From Actinomycetota bacterium (lineage in GTDB: Bacteria; Actinomycetota; Aquicultoria; JACQXZ01): a DNA stretch of 40,678 nt. A program made the translations under genes and the position numbers. The notes under the pieces were generated by a model. That model was not told where the DNA came from, made no database searches, and saw only the letters and a list, made by a program, of their open reading frames with translations. Position 1 is the stretch's first letter. Each line of letters begins with the position of its first letter. The DNA lies in assembly GCA_016208465.1 (NCBI GenBank), contig JACQXZ010000005.1, positions 1 to 40,678 of the forward strand, given 5' to 3'. This document shows, piece after piece, positions 36,448 to 40,678 of the stretch.

Positions 36448-37040
36448 CGTTTATATGCATTCATGCACGCGATGACAGGGCGAATAGCATCATAGCAAGC
36501 ACTGAGGTACTCCCAAGCGGCGAGTTGCTCTGCAGACAACCCCAATGATTCATCCTGGAAAATTGCACTGAGAATCTTCACAGTCTGCACATTTTCAAAC
36601 GATTTGCCGTCAGCCACCGCCTTCCACGCGACATAAGCATCACGAAATCGACTAATACGTTCCTCATATTCTGTAGTCGACCATCTGATTCCTCGCGACT
36701 CCATCATTCCAAGTAAAAGTTCCGCGCTAAGGCCCGAGACCTCGACCAGAGAATCAGCATGTGTCTCAACTGGAAGAATCACGCCCTCCTCAACAAGTTG
36801 ATCTTCCCACTCCCTTGGCAGCCAGAAAGGAATATGCACCCGACCACCCAGCACAAGCTGTTCAAGCGACTTGTCTATCATTTCCTGAGAAGGTCGTTTG
36901 TCCAGCAAATGCCTAACAAAACCGTTTCCTATCATAGGATCTCCTGGCAATAGCTCTTCTTGTACGGCAGCGTAAAGAAGCGCTCTTGCCATTGGCTCAT
37001 CTAGCACAACTCCAGGCTGATTTTGTATTTCATTTGACAT
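36441..37040 (-). CDS. Cassette 1 protein, function unknown
   Basis: 199 residues from the ATG at 37040, with a strong AAAGGAG site. Not recognised. Acidic and helical: VVLDEPMARALLYAAVQEELLPGD, WLPREWEDQLVEEGVILPVE, GLSAELLLGMMESRG. No signal peptide or membrane segment. It begins 36 bases after the cassette boundary GTTAGGC, typical for a cassette gene. It is GC-richer than its neighbours and coupled to a membrane-like partner. A two-gene cassette with one cytosolic and one membrane protein would fit a defence or toxin pair, but nothing proves this. Confidence 0.6.
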   Translation of the reverse strand: MSNEIQNQPGVVLDEPMARALLYAAVQEELLPGDPMIGNGFVRHLLDKRPSQEMIDKSLEQLVLGGRVHIPFWLPREWEDQLVEEGVILPVETHADSLVEVSGLSAELLLGMMESRGIRWSTTEYEERISRFRDAYVAWKAVADGKSFENVQTVKILSAIFQDESLGLSAEQLAAWEYLSACYDAIRPVIACMNAYKRC

Positions 37041-37075
37041 TGCAAAACTCCTTTCAGGCATAATTTGTCTATTTA

Positions 37076-37275
37076 GCCTAACTATTAAGTATACTGACCC
37101 CGCCCTGCAGTCCATCTCTCAAATTTATCTATCTGAAAAACTAAGATCTATCAGTAAGTTCGGATATTTTCAGGGCCTCGCCAATTCTTCTTTGCTTAAC
37201 AAATACTGCGAATCTTTCAGTCTATCGTAATATCAGCCCGCAGTATATACAGACTAGCAAGCCACGGCTTATTAA
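37076..37275 (-). other. Candidate attI region with cassette boundary GTTAGGC
   Basis: The stretch from the end of the integrase remnant (37276) to the GTTAGGC core (37082-37076) has no gene. GTTAGGC fits the GTTRRRY crossover exactly and is the left end of cassette 1. A ggcggggtcag repeat word sits at about 37095. Position makes it the likely attI, but attI sites have no strong consensus. Confidence 0.5.
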
Positions 37276-37623
37276 TCAGAGTCGATCCGCAGGGCTGAAA
37301 ACTCCATGTCCGCCTCGGTTTAAGACGTGAGTATAGATCATCGTTGTACTAACATCCTTATTCAGAACATGGCGATAGAGAAATAAAATCGTATAGCGCC
37401 GAGCGCGAATTGCCAAGCGCACCTGGTCAAGGAGCTTTGGTTTGGTGGATGTTCTAGGCGGCATATCAGTAGTAGCAGTCTTGTTTTGAATATCACGTTG
37501 GTTAGAAGGCTTTGGTTTAGGATATAACTCTGACGGGGTTTCCCGAATGAGAAAGGAATCTTTCGGGGTACGAAACTTTTCAGAGCGGTTCTCAGAATAG
37601 GCTATCTTTGCGAACGTTTCCAT
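37276..37623 (-). pseudogene. intI: Integron integrase gene with internal deletion
   Basis: 115 codons. The first 60 are an N-terminal extension; PKLLDQVRLAIRARRYT is the start of the IntI SAM-like domain; then the frame jumps to NKDVSTTMIYTHVLNRGG, HGVFSPADRL, the IntI C-terminus with the nucleophilic Tyr (MIYTHV). Some 200 residues with the catalytic Arg/Lys/HxxR are missing, while the frame is kept. A full promoter (37687-37715) and GGAGGGG site remain. The VxSPxD end separates it from XerC/D. It cannot be an active recombinase. Confidence 0.8.
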
Positions 37624-37686
37624 AAAAAAATCCCCTCCAGTTAATAAGAGCTATTATGGCTGGATCGGTCACGCTTAATTATTTTA

Positions 37687-37715
37687 CTTATATCAAATTG
37701 TGTTATACCTGTCAA
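37687..37715 (-). promoter_or_regulatory. Promoter of the integrase remnant
   Basis: TTGACA (37715-37710), 17-base spacer, TATAAG (37692-37687). A good sigma-70-type promoter 64 bases before the intI ATG. It may also drive the cassettes, since they lie downstream on the same strand. Confidence 0.75.
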
Positions 37716-37745
37716 TCTTAGTGGGCAACAGGGGAAGCATCTTTT

Positions 37746-38039
37746 TTAAATATATTTCTCCAACTTACTTACAATCTCTTCATATGAAATCCCGGAAATA
37801 GCTATTCTTTTTAAGCGGCCGGTTTCTCCAGAGATTAGTTTAATCTGATTTTTCTTAACATCAAAAAAGCTTGCTAAAAAACGCAAGCATTCTTGATTTG
37901 CTTTACCCTCCACAGGAGGAGCCTTTATTTTTATTTTCAACGTCTCTCTATAAGATCCAACTATCTCAGTGCGTGAAGATCTCGGTTGGATCCATACGTC
38001 TAAAACAAAACTATCGCCACTCTTATTTATTTTAGGCAT
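37746..38039 (-). CDS. yggU: DUF167 (YggU-family) protein
   Basis: Small conserved protein of the UPF0235/YggU family; function not established. VWIQPRSSRTEIVGSY and KIKAPPVEGKANQECLRFLASFFDV are the family core, and ISGETGRLKRIAI follows. 97 residues is normal. It is next to divIVA and yggT, its common neighbours. It starts 12 bases after the divIVA stop. Confidence 0.92.
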   Translation of the reverse strand: MPKINKSGDSFVLDVWIQPRSSRTEIVGSYRETLKIKIKAPPVEGKANQECLRFLASFFDVKKNQIKLISGETGRLKRIAISGISYEEIVSKLEKYI

Positions 38040-38051
38040 ATACCGAATACT

Positions 38052-38771
38052 CTAGTCTATTCTATAAATTAATTCATCATCACCCTCAAAATTGTCAAAG
38101 CTTATTCCGCGTTCTTTAGATGTGTCATGTGATTTTGTGGTATGAGTCTCTTCGCTTGGGTATGTATGAACAAACGAAACAGTTTCTTCCGGCTCCTCCT
38201 GAGTCATGCTGGTAGACTGAGAAGATGCAGGTTCAGCGTGATAAGTCTCAGCATGATGAGTTTCTGTATGATGACCATAATGTTCGACAGATTCTCTTGT
38301 CCACTCTTTTGTTTCATTATTTAACTGACATAAAGAATCTTCAACCGATTTAGCGCAATTCTCAAGAAGCGCTCTAAACCTGTTTCTAAATTCTTCTTCA
38401 GCCCGTCTTAATTCATTCAACTGAGCCTGAAGCTCCTGTTTTTGCATGTGAGCTTCCTGAACAATCTCTTTTGCTTTAAGTTCTGCGTCCTTAATGATTA
38501 AATCTGCTTCCTTCTGGGAGTTTCTTAAAACCTCCTCTGCCGATCTCTGGGCTGTTACGAGAGTATTGCGAAGAGTATTTTCCATGTCTTCATATTGAGA
38601 TACTTTTGTTCTTATGCGTTCAACTTTTTCCTCTGCTTCTATGTTCTCCTTAAAAAGACGTTCGAATTCTGCCGCGACTTCGTCAAGAAAGGCATCTACC
38701 TCCTCTTCACTGTAACCTCGCAACGCATGTTTGAATTCTTTGTGATGAATGTCGAGTGGCGTTAACTTCAT
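38052..38771 (-). CDS. divIVA: DivIVA-domain protein
   Basis: Membrane-curvature sensing coiled-coil protein that marks poles and septa. LTPLDIHHKEFKHALRGYSEEEVDAFLDEV is the N-terminal DivIVA domain; a long coiled coil runs to about residue 140. The C-terminal part is acidic and has a His-rich segment (HYGHHTETHHAETYHAEP) with repeated H-T/A-E-T units, which could bind metal. 239 residues. AAGGAGG precedes the ATG. The neighbours yggT and sepF are the classic context. Confidence 0.93.
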   Translation of the reverse strand: MKLTPLDIHHKEFKHALRGYSEEEVDAFLDEVAAEFERLFKENIEAEEKVERIRTKVSQYEDMENTLRNTLVTAQRSAEEVLRNSQKEADLIIKDAELKAKEIVQEAHMQKQELQAQLNELRRAEEEFRNRFRALLENCAKSVEDSLCQLNNETKEWTRESVEHYGHHTETHHAETYHAEPASSQSTSMTQEEPEETVSFVHTYPSEETHTTKSHDTSKERGISFDNFEGDDELIYRID

Positions 38772-38797
38772 CTTGCGCTTCCTCCTTATTAGATTAT

Positions 38798-39091
38798 TTA
38801 TATATTAAAAATAATACTACTTAATAAAGATAAAACAATTCTTTGGATGAATTGTAAAATCAGTATAGCAATAATCGGTGAAAAATCAATTCCTGCTCCG
38901 CCCATGATTAAAGGAGGCAAAAACCTCCTGAAAAAACTCAAGTAAGGTTCGGTGATTTCATAAATTGACTCCATAATTTTCCCTAAAGGTCCTGAGAGAC
39001 TAATAGGGAACCACGTCGCAATTATCCTGATTAATATCATCCAAAAGTAAACACTAAACGCAACATCGACTAATCTATATAATAAAAACAA
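38798..39091 (-). CDS. yggT: YggT-family membrane protein
   Basis: Small membrane protein of the YggT/YlmG family, linked to cell division and envelope genes. Hydrophobic segments at about 5-27 and 65-93 are joined by a loop with EPYLSFFRRFLPP, the family motif. 97 residues. The start is a TTG with GGGAGA just upstream. Between proC and divIVA, as in many Gram-positive bacteria. Confidence 0.92.
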   Translation of the reverse strand: MFLLYRLVDVAFSVYFWMILIRIIATWFPISLSGPLGKIMESIYEITEPYLSFFRRFLPPLIMGGAGIDFSPIIAILILQFIQRIVLSLLSSIIFNI

Positions 39092-39100
39092 AGTCTCCCT

Positions 39101-39907
39101 CTATTTTCCAATTTCTATTGCTCTTTTTATTGCCGCATCAACAGCTTCACGAACAGTCAAAGAAAATTCTTTTTTTTCAAAAATCTCAAGAGCCGCTAAA
39201 GTAGTACCGCCGGGCGATGTAACCATTTTTCTTAAATCTGCGGGAGACTTTCCTGTTTCTGTAAGCATCTTACCTGCTCCCACCAATGTTTCTATCGCGA
39301 GACTACTTGCCACATCTTCCGGTAAACCATTGGCTGTACCAGCATTAATCAAATGTTCAACAAACAAATAAAAATATGCCGGACCACATCCGCTTAGCGC
39401 CATTGCCTCGTTTTGGAGGCTTTCATTGATAAAAATAACCTTCCCTGTACTTGAAAAAATTTTTTCTGCTAGTTCTTTTTCCTTTTCTCCCGCAAACTTT
39501 CCTAAACTAATAACATATACTCCTTTGCCCACCAATGCAGGAGAATTCGGCATTACTCTTACTACAGGAATTTTATTATCCAGCATTTCTTCTACAGCAT
39601 TACTTGAAATTCCTGCCGCAATTGAAATAATTATTTTATTTTCATCAATATTTGTTTTTATTTCATTTAAAACTGATTCAATCTGTTGAGGTTTAACCGC
39701 TAAAAAAATAACTTCTGCCCTGGAAACCGCCTCACAATTATTTTCTGCAATATTTATTTTTAATTCATCTTTTAATTTTTCTATTTTTTCTTTGTCTAAA
39801 TCGCTGACTACTATTTGCCCGGGCGCCGCTGCTTTTGAATGAACCATTCCTTTTATTAACGCTCCGCCCATCTGGCCACAACCAATAAGTGCTATTTTGT
39901 TAAACAT
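39101..39907 (-). CDS. proC: Pyrroline-5-carboxylate reductase
   Basis: Last step of proline synthesis, using NAD(P)H. An N-terminal Rossmann fold (IALIGCGQMGGALIKGM), VVRVMPNSPALVGKG, and the C-terminal signature SGCGPAYFYLFVEHLINAG and VTSPGGTTLAALE are present. 268 residues is usual. The ATG has only a moderate ribosome site. Located between sepF and yggT, a common place in Gram-positive genomes. Confidence 0.95.
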   Translation of the reverse strand: MFNKIALIGCGQMGGALIKGMVHSKAAAPGQIVVSDLDKEKIEKLKDELKINIAENNCEAVSRAEVIFLAVKPQQIESVLNEIKTNIDENKIIISIAAGISSNAVEEMLDNKIPVVRVMPNSPALVGKGVYVISLGKFAGEKEKELAEKIFSSTGKVIFINESLQNEAMALSGCGPAYFYLFVEHLINAGTANGLPEDVASSLAIETLVGAGKMLTETGKSPADLRKMVTSPGGTTLAALEIFEKKEFSLTVREAVDAAIKRAIEIGK

Positions 39908-39925
39908 TAATACTCTTCTTTCGGT

Positions 39926-40393
39926 TTAGAACTGATTAAAAAATCCTTTCTCCTGCAGCATACGTTTTTCTTCTGCCGAGACTTCAAAATTTGACGGTGT
40001 AAGCAAAAATACCTTTTCGGCAACTCTCTGAATCTCTCCATTTAATCCATAGGTTAATCCACTGACAAAATCTATTAATCTCTTGGATAAATCCTGATCA
40101 GTAACCTGAAGATTTATAATCACTGGAATTCTTGACCTAAATTTATCCGCAATTTTCTGAGCATCATTAAAACTTTTTGGCTCCAGAATATGAACCCGCG
40201 CTTTCGGTGTAGAGATGGATCGCAAAGAAGCTACACGCTCTCCATTTTCATCCCTCTGTAATTTTTTAACCAAAGGTTTTTGTAAATAGGACATTGTTTC
40301 TTCTTCATATTCTTCATAATCCTGCTGTAAATCATTTTCCAAATCATCAGCAAGACCAAAAAAGTTAAGTGTCTTATGCCAAACATCCTTCAT
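39926..40393 (-). CDS. sepF: Cell-division protein SepF
   Basis: Membrane-associated FtsZ partner that aligns the Z-ring. The N-terminal amphipathic helix (MKDVWHKTLNFFGLADD) would bind the membrane; an acidic linker follows, and the C-terminal core has VHILEPKSFNDAQKIADKFR and VIINLQ, DFVSGLTYGLNGEIQRVAEKVFLLTP. 155 residues from the ATG at 40393 (GGAGGG upstream); 14 further open codons read repeat DNA. ftsZ is likely to the right of the window. Confidence 0.95.
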   Translation of the reverse strand: MKDVWHKTLNFFGLADDLENDLQQDYEEYEEETMSYLQKPLVKKLQRDENGERVASLRSISTPKARVHILEPKSFNDAQKIADKFRSRIPVIINLQVTDQDLSKRLIDFVSGLTYGLNGEIQRVAEKVFLLTPSNFEVSAEEKRMLQEKGFFNQF

Positions 40394-40412
40394 TTTGTTC
40401 ACTTCCCTCCAA

Positions 40413-40530
40413 CAAGTTAGGCTCACTTCGTTCACTGCTAACTTGAACTGTAAATTGAAAAATGAAAATTAAAAAATAAGGATTACTCCTCTATATTTTG
40501 CATTCTAAAATTTGCAATTTACAATTATAG
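40413..40530. repeat. Hairpin plus AT-rich repeat, family B copy 2 (5' of sepF)
   Basis: Arms caagttag (40413-40420) and ctaacttg (40438-40445), then aaaaaataaggattac and tatattttgcatt. A near-copy of 12809-12945. In both places the hairpin ends within about 10 bases of the ribosome site of a minus-strand gene. Confidence 0.75.
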
Positions 40531-40652
40531 GAATTTCATCAAAAAGGAAATTCCTGTGCTTTTAAATTAAAGGTTATAAGTCACAAAGTCACAGGTCACA
40601 AGAAATGACACCTACTAGCCCCACTTATAGGTCAAACATCCTGCCTGACAAT

Positions 40653-40671
40653 CCGAGGCTGGAAGCCTCGG
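40653..40671. repeat. Short GC-rich hairpin at the right edge
   Basis: CCGAGGCT-GGA-AGCCTCGG, an 8-bp perfect stem, just after a run of gtcaca-type words (gtcacaaagtcacaggtcacaag, near 40580) like those at 10630-10655. There is no T run, so it is more likely a dispersed palindrome than a terminator. Confidence 0.6.
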
Positions 40672-40678
40672 CTATTAT

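Noticed and set aside
35915-36475. Plus-strand frames over the GC-rich cassette
   Set aside because: High GC content lengthens random frames. The minus-strand pair has the SD, the coupling and the right orientation relative to attC.

Overview
The window looks like chromosome from an uncultured, AT-rich, anaerobic bacterium of Gram-positive type (Firmicutes or a deep actinobacterial-like lineage). The evidence is the gene set and order. On the minus strand it runs sepF, proC, yggT, divIVA, yggU, ileS, then traR/dksA-like, lspA, lgt, rluD, and finally pyrR, pyrB, pyrC, carA, carB, pyrK, pyrD. From memory this is close to the Bacillus subtilis order (sepF-ylmG-divIVA-ileS-ylyA-lspA-ylyB-pyrR-pyr operon), with extra blocks inserted. 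Anaerobic ribonucleotide reductase (NrdD) and the NAD-linked PyrK/PyrD pair fit an anaerobe. Starts are often TTG or GTG behind strong Shine-Dalgarno (SD) sequences. Nearly all genes are on the minus strand, so the text reads right to left.

Right end (37.7-40.7 kb): cell-division and envelope genes sepF, proC, yggT, divIVA, yggU. Between yggU and ileS (35.2-37.7 kb) lies the most unusual locus: what I read as a small decayed integron. It has an integron integrase gene with its catalytic middle deleted but its promoter and SD intact, a candidate attI region, a GC-rich two-gene cassette ending in a foldable attC site, and a second two-gene cassette ending in an attC half-site. The cassettes point the same way as intI. 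Next is ileS, with a leader showing two mutually exclusive hairpins, and a PAP2 phosphatase.

Accessory block (25.5-31.4 kb): an HsdR_N-type nuclease-like protein followed by a DUF3800 protein (possible defence pair), a decayed REP-associated transposase, small conserved proteins, a frameshifted M28 peptidase, GrpB, an orphan Phd antitoxin with a toxin stub, and a truncated prenyltransferase-repeat gene.

Central block (13.2-25.5 kb): TraR/DksA, LspA, Lgt, RluD, a lipid kinase, NrdD, a SAM hydrolase, acylphosphatase, an IMPase-like protein, a flavin reductase, a small J protein, a membrane-anchored metallopeptidase, a DUF420-like fragment and a Clp1/GRC3-like P-loop kinase. Then come two paralogous M23 peptidases.

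Left end (0.15-10.6 kb): the de novo pyrimidine operon, with a clear promoter, a consensus PyrR-binding loop and an attenuator, and a tandem universal-stress protein gene between carA and carB. Gaps between genes are filled by a family of AT-rich fold-back repeats, several of which supply the ends of reading frames.
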